64,000 bases of DNA. Source: Echinochloa phyllopogon. Taxonomy: Eukaryota > Streptophyta > Magnoliopsida > Poales > Poaceae. The notes below the pieces were generated by a model. It saw nothing but the letters and a program-made list of their open reading frames with translations. It made no database searches and was not told where the DNA came from. Shown in pieces: positions 25,733 to 35,861 of this stretch. The stretch is taken from contig BTCW01000018.1 of the NCBI GenBank assembly GCA_033239725.1, positions 71,460,019-71,524,018 on the forward strand, in the 5' to 3' direction. Position 1 is the first letter of the stretch, and each line of letters starts with the position of its first letter. The translations under genes and the position numbers were made by a program.

Positions 25733-28700
25733 TCAAGCAGTTGATCAACGCCAAGTACACAGGCGGCATCAGAGAGCACATACATCGCTTAATTCACATA
25801 AACAATAAGCTCAAGCCAATGGATGAGGATTTGAAAGAGAGTACCATCATTCATTTGGTTTTTGCTTCATTGCCAGATGAGTTTGAGAACTTCGTTGTTA
25901 ACTACAATGTTAGTTCTGAAAAATGGGACATAGAAAAGACCATAGCGATGTTGGCTCAAGAGGAGGAAAGGATAAAGATAGCACGTGGTAACAATGTTAA
26001 CCACGTGCAAAAGAAGAAAAATAACAACAATGCGTCTAACAACGCAAAAGGAAATCCCTCCTCTAAGGGCAAAGGCATTCAGCACTCCCAGCAGCACAGA
26101 CCTAAGGATGGGCAAACCACAGTGGAGAAAGATCAGTGTCTCTACTGCAAGGAGAAGGGGCACTACAAGAAAAATTGTGCCGCCTACTTAAAGATGATCA
26201 TGGAAAGGAAAGGTGAGAATGTTATTTCATTCGTAAATGAATCTCTGTATATAGATTATTCCACATCTACTTGGTGGATTGACTCAGGAGCAACAATTCA
26301 TGTTGCAAACTCTTTACAGGGATTCCGTTCGACGAGAACTACTCAAAGAAACGAAAGGCGAATTAAAGTCGCAAATGGAGTCGAAGCAGAAGTGAAGGCG
26401 GTGGGCGACCTTCTCCTAGAGCTCGACACCGGATTTGATTTATTTCTTAGAGATGTTTTCTTTGTGCCTAGTTTACAGAGGAACTTAATAAGTGTATCTC
26501 GTCTAGATAATGATGGATATGGATGTCATTTTGGAAATGGCATGTGTGTGATAGATTTTAAAGATACAGTTACCACCATTGCTTTTAAGAAAAATGATCT
26601 TTATTTGTTATCACTACGTGAAAGTGTGAATTCCGTATGTGATGTGAATGCGCTTGTATCCCCACCCACAGCTCATAATAGAAAACGAAAGAGAACTCAA
26701 GACACGTCGTCGAAATTATGGCATTGTCGTTTAGGCCATATTTCGAGGGGGAGAATAGAAAGGCTGGTTAAGAATGACATTCTTCCTCCTCTAGAGTTCT
26801 CAGACTTAGATAAATGCGTTGATTGCATCAAAGGAAAATACATAAAGATTACAAAGAAAAATGCTGAACATACCGCAGGTGTTTTAGAGTTAATTCACAC
26901 AGACATCTGTGGTCCGTTTTCAGTTAAAAGTATAGATGGTTTTGACTCGTTCATTACTTTTACCGATGATTATTCCCGTTATGGATATATTTATCCAATA
27001 AAAGAAAAATCAGAAGCGTTGGATAAGTTTAAAATATTCAAGGCTGAAGTTGAGAATCAACATAATTTAAAGATAAAGATAGTCCGTTCCGACCGTGGAG
27101 GGGAATACTATGGTCGGCACACCCCATATGGCCAAGTTCCAGGGCCTTTCGCGAGGTACCTAAGGGAACAAGGTATAGTTGCCCAGTACTCTATGCCGGG
27201 CGATCCTCAGCAGAATGGAGTCGCTGAAAGACGTAACCGTACCCTTATGGATATGGTGCGAAGCATGATCAGCTACTCTACACTACCAGTGAGCTTATGG
27301 ATGGAGGCTTTAAAAACCGCCACCTATATTCTCAACAGAGTTCCCAGTAAAGCGGTGCCAAAAACACCGTATGAGCTGTGGACAGGCAGAGTACCCTCGT
27401 TGAATCACCTACGGGTGTGGGGGAGCCCTGCTGAGGCAAAGATATTCAACCCGACCATTGGGAAGCTAGATCCCAAGACAGTGAGCTGCCATTTTATTGG
27501 CTACACAGAAAAATCAAAAGGATATCGTTTCTACTGTTCTGACAAAGTCACAAAGTTTGTGGAAACGAGACATGCTGCTTTTCTTGAAGAAGAAATGATA
27601 CGGGGGAGCATGGAAGCTCGAAAGATTGATCTTGAGGAGAGGCGGGTGTGCGCACCCAATCCAATGATTCAGGAGCCATTTTTCGAACTACCTGTTGAGC
27701 CTACGCCGACGGTGCCAGACACTGCGGCTCCAGCTCCTGTGGTGGTTCCTCCTGTGGCAACACCGAATACAAATGTGGAACCTGTCCCTCAGGATCCTAT
27801 AGAAAATGTTGCTGCAGATCAGGGGGAGCATCAACAGCCTCCAATAGAAAATGTTCCAAATGTAGAGGCCCCTAGAAGGTCCCAAAGAGCAAGAAAGTCG
27901 GCAATTCCTGATGATTATGAAGTGTATAACACAGAAGAGTTTCGAATGGAGGATGATCCTATTTCATTCGAACAAGCCATGAGAAGCGAAAATTCATCCA
28001 AGTGGCTTGAGGCCATGGAAGATGAAATGAAATCGATGAGTACCAACCGTGTTTGGGACTTAGAAGAAATTCCTAAAGGAGCCAAAACAGTAGGCTGCAA
28101 ATGGGTCTACAAGACGAAACGTGACTCCAAAGGGAATGTGGAAAGATTTAAAGCGCGTCTTGTGGCGAAGGGTTTTACACAAAAGGAAGGAATAGATTAC
28201 AATGAGACTTTTTCTCCGGTCTCATGTAAGGATTCCTTCAGAATCATAATGGCATTGGTGGCGCATTTCAATCTCGAATTGCACCAGATGGATGTAAAGA
28301 CGGCATTCCTTAATGGGGATCTTGAAGAAAAAGTTTACATGGCTCAACCCAAAGGTTTTGTCATGGAAGGAAAAGAACACATGGGATGTCACCTAAAGAA
28401 ATCCATTTATGGGTTAAAACAAGCTTCGAGACAGTGGTACTTGAAGTTCAACGAAACGATAAAGAGTTTCGGGTTTAATGAAAATGCTGAGGACAATTGC
28501 ATTTATGCAAAATTCCAGAAAGGCAGTTACATTTTCCTCATCCTTTATGTGGATGACATTCTACTGGCAAGTAGCAATGTCAACCTATTATTGGAAACGA
28601 AGAAGTTCCTGTCCTCGAACTTTGATATGAAAGACCTTGGTGAAGCCTCATTCGTTTTGGGAATCGAAATTCACCGAGATAGATCAGATGGGGTATTAGA

Positions 28701-29526
28701 ATTATCTCAACAGACGTACCTGGAAAAGGTTTTAGAAAAGTTCTGTATGCAGAGGAGTAAGCCTACTCCTGCGCCAATAGTCAAGGGCGATAGATTTGGG
28801 GATTTTCAGAGTCCTCAGAACAGTTATGAAAGGGAACAAATGAAGACAATTCCATATGCTTCAGCTGTCGGAAGCTTACAGTATGCACAAGTGTGCACAC
28901 GCCCTGACCTAGCATTTGTTACCAACATACTTGGCAGATATCAGAAAGATCCAGGCCTTGAGCACTGGAAATTAGTGAAGAAAGCTTTACGGTATGTGCA
29001 AGGCACAAAAGGCCTCATGTTAACATATAAAAGAACTGATTCCCTTGAGATTGAAGGGTATTCAGACTCAGACTTTGCGGGAGATGGAGATGATAGTAAA
29101 TCCACGACAGGCTACATCTTTACTCTCGCAGGGGGAGCTATATCGTGGAAAAGCTCCAAGCAAACAGTGACAGCAACATCTACGATGTATGTTGAATTTA
29201 TAGCATGTTACGAGGCATCCTGCCAAGTTGAATGGCTAAAGAAATTCGTACCAGGATTGAGAGTGGTAGACAGTATAGAAAGACCACTAAAGATGTACTG
29301 CGATAACCAGCCAGCAGTGTTCTATGCTCATAATAATAAGAAAAGTACGGCTACCAAGTCGATAAAGATAAGATTTTATTCTGTTAAAGATAGAATCCAG
29401 GATCACACCATAAGTCTCGAGCATATTAAAACAGAGAAGATGCTCGCGGATCCGCTAACGAAAGGCTTACCACCCAACGTGTTCAAGGAACACGTGGCCG
29501 GCATGGGACTAAGGTATTGCCTATGA
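25729..29526 (+). CDS. copia gag C-terminus and pol polyprotein
   Basis: An uninterrupted 1265-codon frame. It starts within gag and has a CCHC zinc knuckle (CLYCKEKGHYKKNC, about residues 136-150). Next are protease with DSGATIHV (about 184) and the pre-integrase WHCRLGH block. Integrase keeps its D, D, E residues (HTDICGPF, VRSDRGGEY, NGVAERRN). Reverse transcriptase has YVDDILLA, and RNase H has YSDSDFAG and CDNQPAV. The final block ADPLTKGLPP is the usual copia end. All catalytic motifs I can check are present, and there are no internal stops. Because of the upstream 5-bp duplication the natural gag start is not in this frame, so production of the full polyprotein from this copy is doubtful. 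Confidence 0.95.
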   Translation: MIKQLINAKYTGGIREHIHRLIHINNKLKPMDEDLKESTIIHLVFASLPDEFENFVVNYNVSSEKWDIEKTIAMLAQEEERIKIARGNNVNHVQKKKNNNNASNNAKGNPSSKGKGIQHSQQHRPKDGQTTVEKDQCLYCKEKGHYKKNCAAYLKMIMERKGENVISFVNESLYIDYSTSTWWIDSGATIHVANSLQGFRSTRTTQRNERRIKVANGVEAEVKAVGDLLLELDTGFDLFLRDVFFVPSLQRNLISVSRLDNDGYGCHFGNGMCVIDFKDTVTTIAFKKNDLYLLSLRESVNSVCDVNALVSPPTAHNRKRKRTQDTSSKLWHCRLGHISRGRIERLVKNDILPPLEFSDLDKCVDCIKGKYIKITKKNAEHTAGVLELIHTDICGPFSVKSIDGFDSFITFTDDYSRYGYIYPIKEKSEALDKFKIFKAEVENQHNLKIKIVRSDRGGEYYGRHTPYGQVPGPFARYLREQGIVAQYSMPGDPQQNGVAERRNRTLMDMVRSMISYSTLPVSLWMEALKTATYILNRVPSKAVPKTPYELWTGRVPSLNHLRVWGSPAEAKIFNPTIGKLDPKTVSCHFIGYTEKSKGYRFYCSDKVTKFVETRHAAFLEEEMIRGSMEARKIDLEERRVCAPNPMIQEPFFELPVEPTPTVPDTAAPAPVVVPPVATPNTNVEPVPQDPIENVAADQGEHQQPPIENVPNVEAPRRSQRARKSAIPDDYEVYNTEEFRMEDDPISFEQAMRSENSSKWLEAMEDEMKSMSTNRVWDLEEIPKGAKTVGCKWVYKTKRDSKGNVERFKARLVAKGFTQKEGIDYNETFSPVSCKDSFRIIMALVAHFNLELHQMDVKTAFLNGDLEEKVYMAQPKGFVMEGKEHMGCHLKKSIYGLKQASRQWYLKFNETIKSFGFNENAEDNCIYAKFQKGSYIFLILYVDDILLASSNVNLLLETKKFLSSNFDMKDLGEASFVLGIEIHRDRSDGVLELSQQTYLEKVLEKFCMQRSKPTPAPIVKGDRFGDFQSPQNSYEREQMKTIPYASAVGSLQYAQVCTRPDLAFVTNILGRYQKDPGLEHWKLVKKALRYVQGTKGLMLTYKRTDSLEIEGYSDSDFAGDGDDSKSTTGYIFTLAGGAISWKSSKQTVTATSTMYVEFIACYEASCQVEWLKKFVPGLRVVDSIERPLKMYCDNQPAVFYAHNNKKSTATKSIKIRFYSVKDRIQDHTISLEHIKTEKMLADPLTKGLPPNVFKEHVAGMGLRYCL

Positions 29527-29709
29527 TCTCTGGATTCACATGGCCCAAAAGGAATAAAGAATCTATTTCTGAATAGAGGCGTGTATTGTAGCTATTGATT
29601 CCATCGATAATTGATCGTGACGATGAAATATGCTCTGTAAACAAATCTAGGATGAGATAAGGAAATAGTAAAAGTCAAAGGAAAGCGAATGTGAGATCAA
29701 AGGGGAGAT

Positions 29710-30232
29710 TGTTAGATTGATCTCTCAGCCCACACGGTCCAAAGGCCGTGGGCCTTGATCCGCGCCCTGATCGGGGGCGCTCAACCCAACCCATGGTTGG
29801 TGGGCCCCTGTCACCCTGCGCTATAAAGAGAGGTGGGGGCCGCCGGCTCTACTCACGAGGTTGACCGTGAGCCGTCAGACCCACCGACACACCAATCCGA
29901 TCTAGGGTTAGCGCGGGCAGTGACGGGAAGACCCGCCACCGCAGCCACGACGTCCACGCCGGACTCCCTCGCCGTTCCAGGCCAGTGCCGGTGGCGACCC
30001 GAAGGCCGGCGGGATCTCCAACTGCGACGCACTCCTACAACTACACTGCGCGACGCTGCCTTGTGCAGATCTCCACCAACAGAACCGGCCATGGCGACAG
30101 GAGCTGCCGCGACCGGCGGGGACGGTATGAACTCGATCCCCTCTCTTTCACATACAACACACAGCACATATGCATGAACACACACACCCAGACACACATC
30201 TACAATGTATTAGCGAGCTAACAGATCTAACA
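29710..30232 (+). repeat. copia 3' LTR
   Basis: 523 bp, identical to the 5' LTR except for one C/T difference about 25 bp from the start (ACACGG here, ACATGG on the left). It is preceded by a polypurine tract and followed by the ATGGG target duplication. Confidence 0.97.
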
Positions 30233-30237
30233 ATGGG

Positions 30238-31504
30238 TTCAGATTTTGTTTTGTGATAGTCTAAGCCATTTTATTTTTAAGATTTTCATATTTGATATGT
30301 TTGTGGCTCTAGAGTTAAGCTGAACACTCATAGTTGTCGGATTCTTCATGTTGCAAAAAATATGTATGTTTTTTTAACATTAAATTTTGACTATTTGTTG
30401 CTACTTCACTTTTGGAAAAAGATTGACTATTGTACAGAGCTGGCTTGGACTAGTAGAGTAGTAGTACTTATGCTGCCTATTTGTGGGTGAGAATGTGAGA
30501 TATAGAGAGCACAACTAGTTGCTAGTTCTCACTTTGGGACCTTTTTTAGCAGAAGAAAGTTGCTGTAGCTTGCATTTCTATTTGCTTTATCCTAGTGGGC
30601 AGTGGCCAACAGAAACTTTTTGTCCTGTTACACAAGGACATTTGACCTATTTAGCTGGGATATCAAACACATGAGTACTCCGTATTAAACAGTGGTTGAG
30701 TTTTCAGTCAACTTTTGTTACTCTTCTCCTACAGTATAAGTATTTTTTTTCTCTATGCTATATCTCATCAAGATACAGTTTTTCATCATAAAAAGAAAAC
30801 ACATGCTAACAGTGAATTTCCATTGTCTCTTACAGACTGCAGTATTTCTAGAGACACTGAACAGTGGGATATCCTTTTGAAAATGGCTTTAATTTCTCAG
30901 GTTTGGTAAGATAAAAATTTCTAGATACTGCTACTGTTTATATATGGTTTCATCGATTCAAATAAACTTTTCTCACCACGCCATGCTTTCCATTTCGATA
31001 TGTTTAATGCAGTTATCTTTCAAAAAAAATGTTTAATGCAGTTATGTCGACACAAAACAAGTGGTGTTTTTGTTGGTATCTTGTTTCAGTGATGGTGCCT
31101 TGTTACTCCTGTTAGCACTGATGTACCATAAAGTAACTTCTGATGCCTATATTTTAAATCTAGAAACACACACAATTCTTTTTTATGCTATCAATATTAA
31201 CTACCTGTAATGCTTCCCATTGGCATGTACTAATATAAATATATAATATTTGCTACGTTATCTTCACGTACGATTATCAGCATTTTATACTGTGTACATT
31301 CCTGCTCTGTGTCCCTATACCTGCACAGTTGCCCACTCTGGACAAGGTAAAGAGAGAGTGTGTGGTGATGTGAATGTTTTTGTGTGTGTGTGTGTGTGAT
31401 GTAAATGTTCCTATTGGATGTAACTTTTAGTACCAGCTCAGAAATTTATACCGGTTACTTTTTGTTTCTTTGTTGTTATTTTGTCATTTTTGCTTGTATT
31501 CTAG
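30238..31504. other. AT-rich region right of the copia element
   Basis: AT-rich DNA with a TG repeat near 31379-31398. A possible small exon with AG and GT borders lies at about 30837-30900. I cannot tie it to a protein family. Nothing else recognisable. Confidence 0.35.
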
Positions 31505-31721
31505 CTGGTAAACGGGCAGTCACCGGGTCCAATATTAGGTGCTCAGACACTAACGGGTCGACTGACAGTAAGCACGTCTGTTATGGTTACGTTGGAATCT
31601 TAACTGGTGCGCTACAGTAAAAGCGGGCCCGATAACACCAAGTAGCAGTGATATAAATGAAACACATGCAGCAACATCTGAACCTGTAGATCCTGATCTG
31701 ACGCCCAGGGCTGTCGGTTGA
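31505..31721 (+). pseudogene. unrecognised coding-like remnant with a 49-bp insert
   Basis: I do not recognise this. After a plausible acceptor (TTGTATTCTAG) an open frame of 21 codons runs to 31567 (LVNGQSPGPILGAQTLTGRLT). A further 35 codons in the same frame run from 31617 to a stop at 31719-31721, ending ATSEPVDPDLTPRAVG. The 49 bases between (31568-31616) are flanked by a 7-bp direct repeat ACAGTAA and break the frame. A conventional GT-AG intron there would create a stop at the junction, so a small insertion or a non-intron event fits better. It may belong to the same damaged gene as the exons at 32049-32406. No function can be assigned. Confidence 0.35.
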
Positions 31722-31849
31722 TAAATAGGCAAATATCAATCGGTTGATGCCTAGACACTTCCATCTATTTATCTGTCTATCTATATTACTAACAATGTGT
31801 CGTGCGTTGCTACAGACATAAACAATATGGATATGAGCTGAAGTAATGC

Positions 31850-32046
31850 TGCAATAATTAACTCATGATTTACTACGGTAATGTTATAGTAATCATCATC
31901 TAATTATACGGTCAGAGGCCTCATTAGACAGGTCTCGCGAATTAACTCGGGGGTTTTATATTTAGTTTTATAAACTGACTTTATTTAATACCCTTAATTA
32001 GTGGTCAAATGGGTGTGTAAAAATTTTCATCCTCAAAGAAACATGG
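31850..32046 (-). mobile_element. truncated MITE, AAAGAAACACGGCC family
   Basis: Shares long stretches with three other copies in the window (about 33413-33777, 33857-34140, 57568-58486), such as the TTTATAAACTGACTTTATTTAAT block and the AATTAACTCG block. It ends in AAAGAAACATGGCC. The far terminus is missing. It abuts the 5' side of the exon at 32049. Confidence 0.75.
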
Positions 32047-32048
32047 CC

Positions 32049-32406
32049 TACTCTCGTGATAGTTGGTTACCCTAAAGGTGAACAGATTGTAGCTGGCGAT
32101 CTCAAAAAGGTAAATCATAATTTTTGCAAATATGCTGTCAGCTTGTTTTGCTGAGTATCTGTTGGAAATTTAGTATTCGATTAATGTCCCAAATCGTGTT
32201 TCTTTCAGCTTTTCGGAGATGACTATTCAACATTGGTGAAGGATGCACCTAAGTATAAAGATAGATTACGTGAGGTGGCTTGCTTCAGAGTCTATGAAGA
32301 GATGTTGTGGGCCCGTAAACTAAGATTTAAGGCGCTACGAGAGTTGCATGCTTTAATCATGAGTGCCCTCAAATCCTATGAAACTGAACAGGTGATGAAA
32401 CCATGA
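32049..32406 (+). CDS. two exons of an unrecognised protein, 5' end lost
   Basis: Two stretches join cleanly across canonical borders: about 32049-32110 (donor AAG/GTAAAT) and 32210-32406 (acceptor TTTCAG). The joined frame reads TLVIVGYPKGEQIVAGDLKK, then LFGDDYSTLVKDAPKYKDRL and a charged helical stretch with EEMLWARKLRFKALREL, ending at a TGA at 32404-32406. That is about 85 residues. A truncated MITE touches the 5' side, so the upstream part is missing or lies further left, where other coding-like pieces are seen (23275, 30837, 31505). I do not recognise the family. It may be a gene fragment or a decayed gene into which the copia element fell. Confidence 0.4.
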
Positions 32407-32505
32407 GTGTTGAACAAGTGATGAAGCCACGAGTGATCCGGCGTCCCAAGAAGGTTGCACAGTAAACTGAGAACAAGTGTGATTATGCCATGAGCCCGTG
32501 CCTTT

Positions 32506-32776
32506 GGCCCTGTTTAGTTCTCCGAATTCCAAACAAAAAAGTCACATCGACATCGCATCAAAACATTAAATATACCAAATGACGCATGTATGAAACACTA
32601 AACGTGGGTAAATAAAAAAACTAATTGTATAGTTTTGATGTACACGACGAGACGAATCTTTTGAGCCTAGTTAGGTTATGATATGACAATGTTTATCACA
32701 AACAAAAAGTGCTACAGTACGCTGCAGTGTCCGATGTGACTTTTTTACCTAATTTTCGCGGGAACTAGACACACCC
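32506..32776. mobile_element. MITE starting GGCCCTGTTTAG
   Basis: Begins GGCCCTGTTTAGTTC and ends near GGGAACTAGACACACCC, an imperfect inverted match. The inner part (AAAAAACTAATTGTATAGTTTTGATGTAC, then GACGAGACGAATCTTTTGAGCC) is shared with the element at 55618-55892. This is a very common non-autonomous DNA transposon type in panicoid grasses. Superfamily is uncertain; the 3-bp duplication around the other copy suggests a PIF/Harbinger relationship. Confidence 0.8.
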
Positions 32777-33412
32777 ACCGTCTCCGTCGCAGTTTGTGCA
32801 CGTGGTTTAGAGTTGTTTGAGAGTAGATCCGGTGTGCATTTCGAGGGGCCGCCAAGGGGCTGTCAGAAAAAGATTCTCGATAGCCACACACCCGAGAAAG
32901 GGGTGCTCTGGAGCGTCATGCTAGCATCACTGCTCTATTTTGTATCCATTGCTCTAAATAAAATAATATTTCTTTTACTCATGACCGTTGTTTCTTGAGT
33001 GTGGCCCTTGTTTCTTGAGCCATGCATGCACATAAGGTTGATTTTTTTTATCTAGGTAGAGCACTCCACCACTTGAACTATACACTGAACCAATTTCTTT
33101 TTCTGCTCTAACTAAAACAGTAAACAGATGCGTGCACGGGAGAGGTGAGGGTGACAAGAGTCAACGAACAGGATGTTTGCAAAGATTTCCGCGTTCCTCT
33201 TGTTCGATGCCCCGTCTGTCAACGAGGCAGGCGATCGTCCACCAAGACCTAAATATTTCCGTCATGTTTTTTGATGAGAGTTCTTGCATGCCGTGTACTA
33301 AATGAAAGGCCAGTTTATCTCTCGGTTCATCCTTTCCGAGCTGAGTTGAGAGCATCGGTTTCGTGATAGAATGGAATATGGATCATATATCCATGCGCCG
33401 CCCACGCGCATG
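32777..33412. other. intergenic, no feature seen
   Basis: No gene or repeat could be supported. Small open frames on both strands have no family features. Confidence 0.35.
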
Positions 33413-33777
33413 AGTTGTTTAGTTAAAAAGTGGAAATATTTTTTCAAATAAAATCTTGTATGTATGGAGTATTAAATAAAGTCTATTTGTAAAAAAATTT
33501 TAGAGACGTGGGTAACTTTGCGCGGCGAATCTAACGAGCCAAGATAGTCTATGATTTACTACATTAATACTATAGTAATCATTATCTAATCGAGCTAAAA
33601 TAGTCTATGATTTACTACATTAATACTATAGTAATCATTATCTAATCGTGCGGTCAAATGTCTCATTAGATTTGTCTCGTGAATTAACTCGAGGTTGTGA
33701 AGATAATTTTATAAACTGACTTTATTTAATATTCTTAATTATTGGTCAAATGAGTGGAAAATGGACGAAACACAGCC
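33413..33777 (-). mobile_element. MITE, AAAGAAACACGGCC family, reverse copy
   Basis: Shares the blocks seen in the copy at 57568-58486, in reverse orientation, and ends ACGAAACACAGCC at 33777. The left border is approximate. It carries an internal 56-bp tandem duplication at 33535-33646. Together with the next element it forms an inverted pair with an 80-bp spacer. Confidence 0.75.
33535..33646. repeat. 56-bp tandem duplication inside a MITE
   Basis: Units 33535-33590 and 33591-33646 differ at only two positions. Each contains TAGTCTATGATTTACTACAT. The other family copies have this segment once. Confidence 0.9.
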
Positions 33778-33856
33778 GAAAAATATCTTATCCTCTGCAG
33801 TCTGCTACAGCAGCGATCGAGATAGCACGCATGTCCCAATCATCGGTCGCATACGC

Positions 33857-34140
33857 CGCCTGTGTTTCTTTTCCACGCTTTGATCAATAATTAACGTATT
33901 AAATAAAGTCAGTTTATAAGACTATCTTCGCAGCCCCAAATTAATTCACGAGATAAATCTAATGAGATCTTTGACCGCACGATTAGAGGATGATTACTGT
34001 AGCATTACTTTAATAAATTATAGAGTAATTAGACTTGTTAAATTCGTCGCGTAAAATTACACCCATCTCTAAAAAGATTTTACAAATAGAATTTATTTAG
34101 TACTCCATGCATGTAAGATTTTCTTTGGAAATTTATTTTC
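33857..34140 (+). mobile_element. MITE, AAAGAAACACGGCC family, forward copy
   Basis: Starts GCCTGTGTTTCTTTTCCACG and shows the family blocks in forward order (AAATAAAGTCAGTTTATAA, AATGAGATCTTTGACCGCACGATTAGAGGATGATTACTGTAGCATTAC in part). The right end is approximate. It faces the copy at 33413-33777. Confidence 0.75.
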
Positions 34141-35619
34141 ATTCCCCGGTCGGTGATGATATATCGCTCTCGCGCTGCAACGGTGAGATCCCCTGCAGCT
34201 GCAGCCCGGGTCATATGAGGAAACCCCGGATGGCAACGTGGAGCCTTGAGCAGCAACCTCCAGTCCCATTCGAGCCCAATTAAGCACCAAGCCAGCAATG
34301 AATTGAAAGAGCGAGCAGGAGTGTAGCAGCGCAGCTGGTAGGGTGGCAAGGAAAACACATCCAGATCAACGAAAAGGTCTCCCTAATTAGTGATGGTTAT
34401 CCTGCCGGGCAGGCGAGCTACGTGTCGGCAAGCCCGATCAAACGCGGCGGGCAGCGACGTCCACTAGACAGACGGTGGCGAGCTCCGATCCTGTCACTCG
34501 CCGAACCCCGCGTCGCCGTCGCCATCGCCCACCTCAGAACAAGCAAGGCCACTACCCTGCCTGATCGAGGCGCAGCTCATGCATCGATCACCAGGTGTCC
34601 GGACGACAGAGCTCGACGGTGCGTGACCCGGCGTCTCGGCTCTTTCAATTCCGATCCTTGTATATTCCCCATGAGGGAAGCTAGCTAGCTAGTGTGGCTG
34701 GGCGTCGGCAAGTGCGATGGGTAGTGGGGCGGCACGGCAGAGCACTAGTGCACCAAAACAGCCGACTCCGTTCGCAGGTCAATGCAGGACCCGTGTCTCG
34801 ACACGTACGTACGCCATCGTCTCGGTCTAGGCATGCAGTGCGCGCGGCCACAAGAAGAAAAAAAAGAAACAAAGAAACGGAAAGCACATGCACATGGTGG
34901 TAAAATAATTGAACCACGAATAATGTACTAGCTAGAAATGGAATTCGTTTTGGTTTAGACACGATTGTGCGATCGATCGGTGGACTGAAGATGTTGCCCC
35001 AGGAGGATTGCTTGCTTTATTTCGTCGACAGTGAGCTCCGTCGTCGTACGCAGAGGAAGCAGGAAGGAGGAAGACGACGACACCGTGGATGGAAGGAGGA
35101 AGATCGAGGACAGGAGATGGACGCCGGGTGAAGGAATGGCGGACACGGCCGCCGCGCACGCAGGTCGGCGCTAGTGGCCGTGGCCGTGGGCTCGCAGGCG
35201 CAGGCGCAGAGGACAGACAAGACAGTGCCCGCCACGTGGTGCGGCGCGCCCGGCCATGTGCCCGCGCTGTCCTTTTCCCCCGCCGCGGTGGCTAGGCTGC
35301 CTGCACCTGCACCTAGCGCTAGCGGCTACCACCACTACCACCTGGACACGCACGCGGCCTCCTCCTGATGAATCACACGCTCACTAAACCTGATGAATCA
35401 GTCAGGCAGCGATTTGAATCAAGAGTATCCCCCACTCACCCAGAATACTAATGGCATGCTACTGATCCAACACCTAACACTAGTCAAGTTCCTAAAATAT
35501 GGCATGCTTGCTGGCCGTAAAAAGGCAGCAAGGTGCGAGTCGTCTCGCATCGCATGTAGTAGCGTGGACCGGGTCGCCGTGTCCTCTTTCATGAGTTTCT
35601 CCTCCCTGGCGATCCTCAG
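34141..35619. other. upstream region of the carotene hydroxylase gene
   Basis: Mixed composition, with no gene or mobile element ends recognised. Several GC-rich open frames on both strands (34422-34688, 35089-35368) lack features. The last few hundred bases are the promoter of the hydroxylase gene. Confidence 0.4.
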
Positions 35620-35627
35620 TATAAAAG
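35620..35627 (+). promoter_or_regulatory. TATA box of the carotene hydroxylase gene
   Basis: TATAAAAG, a near-perfect plant TATA box, 242 bp upstream of the start codon. With a normal 30-bp offset it predicts a 5' UTR of about 210 bases. Confidence 0.65.
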
Positions 35628-35861
35628 GCAGCTCGCCACGGATTCCCAATTTCTCATGCCCGCAACGACGCAACTCGCCGCCGCCGCCGCTGCGCCCGCG
35701 CCTGGCAACGGCGACGACTCCGGCCCACTTGTTTGTCCTCCGTTTCGCACGCACGCACATCAATCCAAAACTAGTCGAGCCGGCGCGAAACCAGCGACCC
35801 TTGCTTGTCCACCCCAGCACCCCCCAGTGTCCGTCCGTTCCTGCACACACCCAGCCCAGCC

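Larger units (their letters stand above)
23607..30232 (+). mobile_element. full-length Ty1/copia LTR retrotransposon
   Basis: Two direct LTRs of 523 bp (23607-24129 and 29710-30232) differ at one base that I can find. Both begin TGTTAGAT and end ATCTAACA. The 5-bp target duplication ATGGG lies at 23602-23606 and 30233-30237. One base after the left LTR is the primer site TGGTATCAG (initiator tRNA-Met). A purine tract AAAGGGGAGA precedes the right LTR. Internal coding order is gag, protease, integrase, reverse transcriptase, RNase H, which defines Ty1/copia. The single LTR difference implies a very recent insertion. The pol frame is open, but a 5-bp tandem duplication breaks gag, so this copy is probably not autonomous as it stands. 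The lineage within copia was not assigned. Confidence 0.97.
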
